From: Ramazzottius varieornatus
Taxonomy: Eukaryota; Tardigrada; Eutardigrada; Parachela; Ramazzottiidae
Reading direction: 5' to 3'
DNA: 64,000 nt
NCBI GenBank assembly: GCA_001949185.1
Contig: BDGG01000008.1
Coordinates: forward strand, 1,875,576 to 1,939,575
Shown: positions 1 through 10,383 of the stretch, piece after piece
How positions within the stretch are numbered: position 1 is the stretch's first letter
Layout of the letters: each line of letters opens with the position of its first letter
Notes under the pieces: generated by a model
What the model saw: the letters and a program-made list of their open reading frames with translations, nothing else
Told to the model about the DNA's origin: nothing
The model's database searches: none
Translations under genes and position numbers: made by a program

Positions 1-259
1 TTTATCGAAAAGAAAAGGCTCTGTCTCGGTTGTGGTAGAAGTAAAGCTAACTTTCTACAGTCCAAAGACCGTTCACTTCACTGCATTGTGCGCAGTGATC
101 CCTCACTCGATGGAAAAACCATTGTATTGAGTTTATGCATAAGTAAAAGTGAAAAAGCGAGGGAATTTTATTCCGTCCTGACTGACTGCAAATAAACAGG
201 TTCTTTTCTTCGCTGCTTCAATACTGATAGAGTTCAATAAGAATACGAGCATGCGATAC

Positions 260-1264
260 CATTCTTCGTCTTTGTGAGCCACAAAGAACTCATGGATCTG
301 CTGGCGTTTGAAGTCCATCTTGTACTCGCGGTAGCGCTGAACTGCGTCATCGTCGTCCACCGAATCGTCCAGAGTCGCCAAGAACTGTTTGAAGCTCATT
401 ATGGCCGGTTGTGTAGGACCTAAAAACCGAGCAAGAATCCAACGGTAAAATATGACTCCACCTCGGGTTGAATTTCGCCTCCCGTTACTGCTATTCGATA
501 GATCTCGACGAGATCTGGGGAACTGCATCAGCCGTGTTTGCAACAAGAGTATTCCACTCAAGGGAGCAACGTTCAAACCCAGGTAGATCAGTACTGTATC
601 AATCCAACACAATGCCCAAAAACAATCAAGGGCCCAAGAACGTACCATTTGGACCATCAACTTGGGCGTCCATGCTGCGAGAACGACATATGAATCAACC
701 AACTATTCTCAATCGATTGAAGACGGTAAGCAGCCAATCAATATTTGGTCAATCAAGTGCCTGGATCTTCAACTTACCCTCTTCCTCCAGATCGACGATC
801 ATTTCCTGTATCGTCTCTTTCATCGTCCCTAGACGACACAAGAAGCTAGTCTACACTCTCGAATATACGGCTCGATTATGCAGACGAAGGAGTAACAGAA
901 GGAGCGGTACCAGTCTCGGCGTGTCCGCTTCATCCCGGATCCATCACGGCGATCGGGAGGAGAAGAAAATTTACTGGGTCGATCGCGCATTCCTCCACTG
1001 CTACCTCTTTGCCAGCCTCCAGAGTCTCTTCCACCACCACTCCGTCTGGATAAGGACGACAGAAAGTTGCAGCCTCAGAGCATAAACAGAGTGTGTTCGT
1101 TAAATGAACACTAGCGTGACTGCTGCATGAATAACCTTGACAATGGACAACGAAACACAAATGCGAAGTTCTAACCTGTCATTCCACGCACGATCGCCGT
1201 CATCGTTGCGTCGGAACTTATCGCGAGATCGTCGTTGATCCATTTCATCATCGGAGTCACCCAT
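260..1264 (-). CDS. SRRT: ARS2/Serrate RNA effector protein, N-terminal part (5' exons only)
   Basis: ARS2 binds the nuclear cap-binding complex and couples capped transcripts to miRNA processing, 3'-end formation and decay. The start at 1264 (MGDSDDEMD) matches the usual ARS2 start. Exons that read in phase are 1176-1264, 911-1045, 778-828 and 646-674, then one ending at 462, then 260-419. The second carries the basic motif KRTRRDW, the last the family block [11 protein letters not shown] and then [18 protein letters not shown]. The exon ending at 462 is uncertain: an acceptor near 592 keeps phase but adds residues unlike the family, while an acceptor at 522 does not keep phase. The frame continues past the donor after 260, and the next exon was not found in bases 1-259, so the rest should lie before the window. 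Identity is firm from the DUF3546-type block; the middle exons are inference. Confidence 0.8.
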
Positions 1265-1779
1265 CTTGGATCGCTAGTGGGCAGGGGCTGCGGACGAACG
1301 ATGGAAGCTGCAGATCAGGGAATGTACCTAGAATATGTTCCCAAAAATAAGAACAGGTCATGACCGCCATGGCTCGCTGGCTGCACGTTTGTGCTCTTCT
1401 CAACGTACAGAGCAAAAAGAGTTACTTACAAACTATGGTAGAGGAAAAACGCACAGAGATTCTTGACGCGTCCTGCCAGAATAGCGACTGGTCTCCGTGA
1501 CTTTTGGAAGAAAAACATCAAGAAAATTTCATTTGCTCACGTTGCAAACAAGTTGGAACGATACTGAACAAAAAGGGAACAGAGTGAATCAGCCGAACTT
1601 AACCGGACGGCAGAGGGAACGACATACAGTGTACGACAAAATTAACCGTTAAAATGGGAGTAACACTCCAGCTGAACTCACTCACCACTCAGCCAATAAG
1701 AATTAGGTTTTGCTGCGTGCGCAAATTTCATTGGCTGTAACCATCTGGCTCCACACACCGATTTTTAACGGTTTATCTT
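1265..1779. other. Upstream region of ARS2, no gene seen
   Basis: Lies 5' of the ARS2 start on the minus strand and should hold its promoter and 5' UTR. No other coding signal recognised. Confidence 0.4.
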
Positions 1780-2567
1780 CAGTGTTGCTCCGATTATTGT
1801 AATTCGTAAATCAAAATGGCCAAATTTGACGGTTTTGGAATTCCGAAATAACAATTGAAATTGCAAATTCTGGGTTGGTCATTTCGATATTAATCGGAAT
1901 TGAATCGAAATTCCAAGAACGAGAAGATATTTTAATGTAAAATTGAAATCCAAGATGTTGGTAATTCGAATACTAACTGACAAAAAAGAAGCGCGCAAAA
2001 TAGACGTGGATACATCACTTTCTCGCCTTGTGAAGCACCGTCAGTGCTTGATTGAGTGATTACTGTACGCTGGTGCACGTACACAGCAAAATCAGAATGC
2101 GTACCTCGTACAAAGTTCTTCGCGAAGCTGCAGTTCGTCCTTGAATGACGTATACGTGACCAGCACCTGGCGGGCCTTGCTAGGGTTCTGTTTCTCAAGT
2201 GGGGTTCAAGATTACCCCTACGCGACGCACCGTGGCTCTTTCATGGAGCATAACAGTCCGTATTGACGACAGCCATCCGTACTGGATACCTTAGGAACGA
2301 CGGATTCTCTACGAAATACCAGAGGGTCAATTTAAACGCTTACCCGTCCGACGCGTGGTACCGAACAGAAATGCCAATTTTATGAAAACTCAAATTACAA
2401 AACACCATCCCAATGATTGGAATAATTTCAATTGTTGTCGAAACTTGAATTTGAATTAATCGTAATGGATGATCCAGCCAGGACGAGGTACTTGTAATTC
2501 ATACTGCTGATACGCGATTAATCGTAATTGCAATTGAAACTGAAAAAGTCATATCGGAACAACACTG
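1780..2567. mobile_element. hAT-like MITE, CAGTGTTG(T/C)TCC family, copy 1
   Basis: Begins CAGTGTTGCTCCGATTATTG and ends ATCGGAACAACACTG, so the ends are inverted repeats. Flanks tttatctt and ttactctt agree at 6 of 8 bases, consistent with an old 8-bp target duplication. The interior is AT-rich with no transposase frame. Related copies are at 4795, 21595 and 46591. Confidence 0.7.
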
Positions 2568-2874
2568 TTACTCTTGTCGTACACTGTTCGAGTAGATACC
2601 ATCAGAAAATGGAAACTTGAGAAACCATTGGCCACAACAGCAAACAGGGCGGAACATGATGGCGATGGAAAATGAATCTTTTGCTCCCTGCTTCCTCAAT
2701 CCCGCTGATTCGATCACTAGAGTAGAGACAGCTGATATTTTGGCGCTCCCAACACTAACCAGCGGTGGACCATTCTGACGTAGTGTTTTGTCCCTTATGG
2801 TCTGCCAAGTCTCCATTTCTGTTGGCATCCACTCATTCGTCACATAAGTCACATGATGCAATGCGGTTTGATGC
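2568..2874. other. Unassigned spacer
   Basis: No gene, RNA or repeat recognised between two MITEs. Confidence 0.3.
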
Positions 2875-3295
2875 TAGGGTTGTTAAAAACCAGTTCACCA
2901 ACGGATGGATTTGGATCAATCCGGATAGAATCTGGATTGGATGTGCTCCCCAACCATCCAGCTGCCAACCGGATATACATTCTATCCATCCGGCTTTCTA
3001 TCCGGATGGAACAACGGCTTGGGCAAGAGACTTCGAGCCCTTGTTACAGCTCAAAACAACTTGGAGTCGGATACACGCCTCGTTCTGGCTAAAACCTCGA
3101 GATTCGATTGAATCTGAGCGAGATTTTCGATCCGTCAGTAACCAGTCGCCCTTTTGGACGAAATTTTTTTTCTCTTTTGACCAAAACCCTAATCCAGATA
3201 CAATCCTGATGATCCGGACAGGGGGTTCATCCATCCAGCATCCATCCGGATGGATGTTCCATCCAACCGGCTCCAATCTGGATAGGAACCCCAAC
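2875..3295. mobile_element. Partial copy of the TAGGGTTGTTAA MITE family
   Basis: Starts TAGGGTTGTTAAAAACC and is built of many short forward and reverse copies of ATCCGGATGGAT, so it can fold on itself. The same 5' end and interior occur in the complete copy at 44837-45417. The 3' terminal repeat is not visible here, so the right boundary is approximate and the copy is probably truncated. Confidence 0.55.
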
Positions 3296-3579
3296 CATCT
3301 TACTCAAATCCTTTTCGTTTCCAAATGCGTCATCGACGCCTGTTCTTGTATGACTAGCGTGCGAACCGTTGGTCACTCTGAATGAAATGTGAACCAGTGG
3401 AGCAGAAAACCGGAAGGTACAAAATCGCCTTTCAAGGTCGACTCTTGGGGATTTTTTCGGGGAATATTTATTGTTTTGCCCATATTAATCCATCGGTCCG
3501 TTCCAAAATTTTCGGGAAATGAAATCGGAAAATTAGGAAATCAACGAGAACTGAATCATCTGTGTGGCATCAAGTTTGA
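3296..3579. other. Downstream flank of receptor A
   Basis: No coding signal recognised. In particular there is no kinase-homology or guanylate-cyclase exon following the receptor A stop. Confidence 0.4.
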
Positions 3580-6500
3580 TTAGGATAACGGGCTGGCAGA
3601 TTCCCGTGATGACAGGGTCGAAGACTCCTCTTGAACATGGATTTCATCCGTTTGCAAAGCCCACCACAACGATCCGTTGCCATCGGTGACCTCCCGTTTT
3701 CTGTAAGAAATATTGATCCTGATGAAGTTCGTACATATTTGCATGCTCTGCTGGATAGTTCGGTCCCAACTCACTTCAGACCAAGCCACGCAGTGACCGC
3801 AAGAAATACGGATAGTCCAGCAAGCACTCCAGCGATGATGATGCTAGTCGAGGGATGGCCTACGGTATGAGAGCAGATGTCCGGTTACAGCTGTGTAAAA
3901 CAAACTTGACGACGCAAACACGGCAAATCTCAGATCCCTGTGATCCTCACCACCGGAATGGCAGCGGTCTCCGCTGAATCCGCAAACTGGTTGATCGGGC
4001 GGAGGTTTTCCGCCGCTCATCCGCCACTCCGCGGCCAAGACAGACGTGTCTTTAAGTACTCTGGCAAGAGCATCGTATCGCCAGGCCTCCTACGCCGAAA
4101 ACTTCCTACTGCCCTCTTTTATCACGGCTGACCAACAAGAGACCAAGAATGTTGCGCCCATTTGCAGATACCTCGATAGCTCCGGAAGACACGTTGAGAC
4201 GGGAAAAAACGACATCGTCTATTCGCATTCCTTGAAGTAGAAGAACCATGTGCCAAACTGAGGTTCGTGTACGCAGTGTACCGACTCACCATAGGGTCCC
4301 ATTGTGAGGTTCCTGGATGGAAAGCAGAAAGTGCGATTCCAGAAACGTCTGGCGAATTGTATGCCATCTAGATCGGCGGTCCGTACATTCTGTTGAAGGA
4401 TCTATCGAGGACGTACGTATACGTAAGTGGTCCATGTGTCAAGCTCACAATGTAAGGTTGGCGACGCGCAGAAACATCCAGACATACCTCAGCGGATGCC
4501 AGCAGGATTTCGTACGCCGAAATGGCAAACTCACTGTACTACACAAACTATGTACGGGTACACAGAGTTCGTAAATTTTGCAGACAGTACACTGAAGAGG
4601 AACAATCCATACCATGTTACTCGCCGATCCAGATAACAAAGCTTTTATGTGATAGCTGAGACCCTAAGCTACAAAGGATCGGGAAGGAAGGCAGAGGACC
4701 ACTTCCTGGAGCTGGGGAAAATCCCACAGGTGCATCTTTCACCGTTGAACCAGTGTTATAGGCTGTATGGCGTCACACAGGACAACTCGAAAACCAGTGT
4801 TGTTCCAATATGACTTTGTGGATTTTAACTGCAATTACGGCTAATCGGGATACCCCGGGCGGCAGCAGTTTTAGTTATCTAACATGCAGCTCAGCTAAAT
4901 TGGCAATTAGAATTAATTAGAATTCAGCTCCCGACAGCAATTCTGATTATTTCAATTTTTGAGGTTCATTTCTGAGATTCGGATATCCATATAGTTGTGT
5001 TTAAGCAGCTTAAGTCTCTCGTTCCGTGCGCGTGAAATGCCCGGCAGATGTTTGGCACGAAGCACGTTATACTCGAGGCATTGAATACGGACGCGCTGAT
5101 TGATCAGATACCGTAAAACCCCCTCAAACCTCGCGCATACTTCATCGTACTCGCGAAACAGCCCTTAGGGGTTGGTAGGGAAAACTGTCGCGACCGGGGC
5201 TCAATTTTGAGCGTTCGCTGATGCCGCGCGCGCGTGGCTCACGATGCAACCCAGTTAGCATCGAGTATTAACACTCTGTGTACGACCGTCATCTCTGTGT
5301 ATACAATCACTCAGTTTTGTTCACCTCCCAGTTTTAGCTTTTGGTCTTTCGGGTCTGGGTCTTTCTTTTTGCATGTACCTCGGTCTTCTCACTAACGCAA
5401 CACTAATGACCAGCGGTCAGCAAAACCCCAGCACGCTGGAAATTGTTTCTACGGTTTCGGGTGGTTTTGGTGAAATTTGGTGTTTCGTCTCTTCGCGCGA
5501 GACGGTATTCGCTTAGAAAAAAACTGGAGCACGGGGGACAGTCTTATCTATCGAAGCCGAGCCTGGGATAAGTTTTGTAGTCATCGGTGCGGTCAGAAGA
5601 AAATCAAGACGACCAGTTCTCCCTTTTATGATTTGGCGTTCATGGCCTGCCAATTATCCGAATTTTGAAATTTCGAAAATTGCCTATTGGTTGGACCAGC
5701 CTCCGCAACACGGTACCAGCCAATAAATTCTTGTATACACAAAGGGAACGGTAGTATTCTGCAAACATGAAAACGATCGTGCTGAAAGTGTTAAAGCAGT
5801 AAGCACCTTGCTCCTTCGTGCGACAAACACATGCGCACACACATTCGCCCAATCAAGCGCCAGAACACGCAAAAATCCCGTAACCTGATACACCCACGTT
5901 AGTTTCACTACACTGTTGGCGCAAATTCAGTAGTTTCAATTGCCGGATTTTGCATTTCAATCATCAGTTATAATTTCTTATCCTTTTCAAATTCTAATTC
6001 AATTCTAGTTGATTAGTGGAATTGTCCAGCCTGGGATTTGCCATTTCAATTGTCATATTGGAACTCCAAAACGGTCGTTTTTGGCCATTTTCAATTATCA
6101 ATTGTAATTATCGGAACAACACTGTCGAAACTGCACGGTTATTTGAGAAAACTAGATTTCACTCTTGAAGGCGTAAAATAAAATTCTGGACCTCATACCA
6201 GTAAGGAATGGCCGAACTCGTGTTTCTCGCAGTTTCTGACAGAGCCGGTTACAGCCGCAGTATAAACATACAAACAACATATTTTCTTCGAAAGGTTTGC
6301 TTTTTGTTGGTGCCTTTTGTTGGTATGAGGTTCAAAGCTTCATTTTACACCTTCCACACGTGAAATCTAGGGTTGTTTCGAATAACCATCCAGTTCCTGG
6401 ATGATCTTGTGTAACGCCATATACAGGCCATAACACTGGCTCTACGGTGGACGATGCACCTTTGAGATTTTCTCCAGCCCCAGGAAGTGGTCCTCTGCCT

Positions 6501-8716
6501 TTCCTGCCGAAACTTTTTAGAGAGCCAGGAGCCTCAGCTGTCACAAAAAAGAGCACTGGTTTTTTGATCGGCGAGTGACATGGTCTGAATGGTCCTCCTG
6601 AGTGCAGTGCGGTGTACGATAGATCCGCGCATATAGCGTGAAGGAATCGAAGTCGATATCGATGGCTCACCTTTTGGTCCTCTGTGTAGGTCGTATTGAA
6701 GTAGTCTTCGGCCGCATCAGAAATATCTCCTACCCAGTCTGCGATTTTGTCCCACTCGGGATCGATGTTTGAGTAGATGATGAGACTTTTGAAGGTTTCG
6801 AAAGCGACCTGGCTTATCAGGAAATCACAGTTAAAGTTTCACACAAGAATCGATGCGAAATAAGATGATCAGTAACGAGCTGTTCATGAAACTGCACCTC
6901 GTCCTGTCCGTCGTCAAATTTCCACGTTACGGGTCCCCTTGTTGGAGCCCGAGTGATCATGCCGGCTAGGAACACCTGCAACTCAGGACCAGTGAACGGT
7001 GCGAGCATCCCTTGTTTTCAGTTTACGTGAACTGCCCTAGTTATAAAATTTTAAGGAACGAGGTTTTAAGCACCCACACGAATGTCGAAAGTATACTTCA
7101 GTTTCCTCAAACGATTTCTGAGCGTGCTCATGAGGACATTTTAGTCCAACGCGTAACGAGCGTGGTTGGTCAGCCAGACCCGAGGTGACTGGTCTGCCAA
7201 ACTGTGGAAAACGGTCAGTTTCTCTCAAAAGAGACCACAAGAGAAGCAAGTACCGACACAGTGTACCTGAATTTCGTCACACCTGAGGAACAACTGTCTG
7301 AGTAGGGCTGCACACAGAGAAGTTGACAGCTATTCACCTATCCAGAACTTTTAGCAAGCATCCCGAAGGGAACACGAATTTCACTTACATAGTCACCATC
7401 GGTCATGGCAAGCGTATGGGCGCACACCTGAATGAAAATACGGATAGGTTTTGTTGTTCGGTTCGTGGGAGCTAAAATGTTCCTGGTTCCTGGGAAAAAT
7501 CGCGTTTCTCACCATGATATCGCGCAGGATTATCGGATGAGTCATTAGAACGATCACTGCAAATGAGCGCACAATGGTACTATAATAGTTTTGTAAATCT
7601 AACGCCTAATGCTGCTTACCTCTGCTCCGTTTTTTTGCTTGTAATAAGAAACCAGCGTAGTCGGAGGCGAATTTTGAATCAAAATCGAAGTTGTAAAAGT
7701 TGTATTTAGTCCGCTGCTGTGACTGGATAAGGCGGAGGTTGGCGCAAGCAACAATAAAGAAAGCGTTGACACCCGGAAACTGAGATAAAGCGTCGCAAAC
7801 GGTAGTCACGGTCCGCCATTTGAAGCAATCGAGTAATGCCAAGAGACTTCTTGGCATGCTGGTGTGGTCCACACCAGCGGCGGTCAGCGTAGTCGGGTAA
7901 CGTTGTTTGTTTGCTAGCCTAGAATCTCCAGCAGAACTGAAAGACATGGTGACACTATCTCTAATACAATCTTAAGACTTCCCGCACAGTAAAGAATTAC
8001 TGTATATGGCACGCTATGAAGTGTTCTGCAGTTTACTGTACCTACGGCAGGCTGCTTACCTCGAGAACAGTGGAATGTTCCATTCTATGTATAAAGTAAA
8101 CACTCTTCATGAACTCTCTCACAGAAAAGCGCAAAGGGGAAGTTCCCATTCATGATTGAAAGGGATAGTATTGTCTTCCTCAAGAGTGGCGAGGTGTGGT
8201 ACGTACCTCTTGCAAAATCTCCCAGGGTCATGGTCTCCATACTGCAGCCTACAACGAACTATGATGATAGAACCTATCTTAGCCTAGTCTTGAACTTAAA
8301 CTTGAACTCAAACTTGAATAAAGATCTCTACAACGAGTGCTGATTCATAGGTTAAGTTTAATCGATCTTTTCATACTGGCTGTATAGACGACGGTAAAGC
8401 CGGTTGTCAGATCCAGAATTTCACTAATTTGTCCTGCGATGAAGTTCATCTGCACAGCTCCGTCCGCGCAACTGATAAGTCCTCCAGGATAATAAATAGT
8501 GTGCAGTGTCAGGTTTCTGTACACTTCCGGATATAGGGTTTTTGCTTTCTCCAGCGCCGCAGCGTATGCCGGCCCAGTTGAGATGAAACCATACAACGGG
8601 TTTTGACCAGTGTAGACGGTGATAACATTAAGCCGCAATGCCGAAGCGCTAATTTGAGCGCAGATAAACCCAATTACCATAGACACAACTTCAAGATACT
8701 GTGTAACCTTTTTCAT
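3580..8716 (-). CDS. Receptor A: natriuretic-receptor-like ectodomain, one TM, short tail, no cyclase
   Basis: Exons 5' to 3': 8377-8716, 8207-8248, 8060-8084, 7620-7936, 7513-7556, 7389-7427, 6898-6975, 6671-6808, 4488-4538, 4290-4401, 4172-4230, 3954-4089, 3775-3859, 3580-3700. They sum to 1587 bases, an open frame of 528 residues. The ectodomain is an ANF_receptor fold: after a hydrophobic leader come TGQNPLYG, a SCSMETMTLGDFA segment, EWNIPLFS (family WNIP..S), NKQRYPTT and FKWRTVTT. Near the C-terminus are a Cys-rich juxtamembrane piece (CGFSGDRC), one membrane span (IIIAGVLAGLSVFLAVTAWLGL) read from exon 13, and a tail with SLWWAL ending at TAA. By family it should bind a ligand at the cell surface. 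With no kinase-homology or cyclase domain it resembles a clearance receptor (NPR-C). Ligand unknown. Intron 8 is inflated by nested transposons. Confidence 0.82.
4583..6610. mobile_element. Foldback element with ~210-bp terminal inverted repeats, interrupted by a MITE
   Basis: Bases about 4585-4794 reappear inverted at about 6395-6609; shared blocks include CTCGCCGATC, CAGCTGAG and a stretch around GGAAGTGGTCCTCTGCCTT. It lies wholly in intron 8 of receptor A, about 45 bp upstream of exon 9 and 60 bp after exon 8. Boundaries are approximate and no target duplication could be fixed. A hAT-like MITE (4795-6124) sits inside it. Confidence 0.65.
4795..6124. mobile_element. hAT-like MITE, CAGTGTTGTTCC family, copy 2 (nested)
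   Basis: Starts CAGTGTTGTTCCAATATGAC and ends TATCGGAACAACACTG. Flanks tcgaaaac and tcgaaact share six leading bases, consistent with an 8-bp duplication. At 1330 bp it is longer than the other copies (about 0.8 kb), so it contains extra sequence of unknown origin. Inserted into the foldback element at 4583-6610. Confidence 0.7.
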
Positions 8717-10383
8717 TCTCTTGGTCCCTAATATCGCGGCGCCGGTTATAATCATGTGGCTAAGGGAAATTGTTCGAGTGGTAACACAAACGAAGGAAGA
8801 AATGGCGCGTGGATTTCGTTGGATGTCGATGTCTAGTATGGTTTCTCGTTGCATCGTCTGTCATGGGCGTACGATATCGATATTTTCCGCAACCAGCGTG
8901 CATCTCCGAACGAATATTCGATCGGAGGTGCATGCATGGACCATATTATGAATTGCCGTATGGATCAATTGACCATATGGATTCAATTGACCATAGTATA
9001 GATTGCTCGGGATTGTGTCCTCGAGCAATCCATATGGTCAATCGGATCACCAGATGTCTGTTCCCTCAACAGTGAGAAAGACTTCTCCCGTGTCGGATAC
9101 TTTCTAAAAGCAGAGAAAGCCTTCCAATTGTCCTGCGGTAAAACGAAGTCCGTCCCCCGGCTCGAGATCAGTGAAGGGTATGACCCGCGTTGTTGTGTCT
9201 GGTGCGTTTCTCGAGAAGTTCGAAAGCCGTACAGGACTTGCATATGTCACGGTACCCTGGTGCTAGGAACCATGTGTCGGCATTTCCTTTGTTTATAATG
9301 TCGTGGGTGGGAAACCGAGTATCATTACAGAGATAATGCAGCTGTATATTAAGCTCACATGGCTGGTAGCAGGCCAATTGCATTGCCTTCTGCTTCAAGG
9401 GGCTCATGGAGTAAGCTGTCATTCCATGTCGTTAGGTCATTTATGCGCTTACCAAGCTTTGAATGCAGTTTTCTTTACGATGACGGACCACGCAAGGCGT
9501 GTCTGAAGTACAGAAAAAAGGGTCATCCCCACCGCCGATTAGAATGAGTTAACGTTATAACTACGCAGTAGCGAGGCCGTTCATAAAATTCAGCACTGGA
9601 CTCGCCTTGGAGTTGAACTCGCCTCGGCGTCCATTCGGCGTCAGAAAGTACTCGTCGTACGAGATAGAAAAATTCGTTGTAACGCCGAACTGCACATCGA
9701 CAGCAGAAGTCGAAATTCGCACTTTACGTAATTCCAAAAGAGGAAACGTTAATCAAATCTCGATCCCATTAGCTCATCTTGTCTACTGACTGCTCCAATT
9801 GAACCCTTACGAATCAGGATGTATTCATGTAGTCGTAAAAAGTATTCGCAGCGGCTCGGTGCACGAACTTCCACACGAACAATTTCTCGTGCATGAGCAT
9901 ATCTTAGTGCGTACCATGATTAATATGAGTGACAGCTCGTGCAGATTTTTCCTTTACCGAAAGTCTGTTTTGGTTAATGCTAGCTGACAACAAGTTGCAC
10001 ATATACATTTGTCACAAGAGATTTTGTAAAGGTGACTAATTCATCCACCAGAAGTCATTCGTGGTGAATTTAATGAACAATGACAAACTTTATCTAACAG
10101 TGCGGCTAACAAAAATGGGTCCATTTGTCATGAATGATTTGTCTGTTCAGTTCTGCAGGAAAGTGATCGATAGGAAAGGCGAGTCATGCTGAATTTAAGA
10201 TACGTTCGTGGCGATCTCATCTCTTGTGTAGCAGTAGTATCAAACAAAGCTGTGTGGTTTGATTCATCCATTTCGCCAGACAGACACGCATACAAACTAG
10301 ATCCACGTTCCTTGTTCCTGCAGGAACGGTGTGGGAAAAGCTGAAGAAACCGCTCCAGTCTTTTGCTTTGTTTTCTGAGAATT
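8717..10383. other. Intergenic spacer between receptors A and B
   Basis: Contains a small palindromic patch at about 8935-9046 with repeated CAATTGACCATATGGAT and the inverted pair gattgctcg / cgagcaatc. No gene or RNA recognised. The first part should hold the receptor A promoter. Confidence 0.35.

Noticed and set aside
1-259. Next ARS2 exon before position 260
   Set aside because: No acceptor followed by the expected FRxKYHP-type block was found; assumed to lie outside the window.
3296-3579. Possible cyclase or kinase exons downstream of receptor A
   Set aside because: Looked for rGC kinase-homology and catalytic motifs here and after receptors B and C; none found, and each last exon ends in a clear stop.
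8345-8854. Alternative longer start for receptor A at 8854
   Set aside because: The extra residues are not shared with receptors B or C. The Met at 8716 gives a leader-like start just before the conserved segment.
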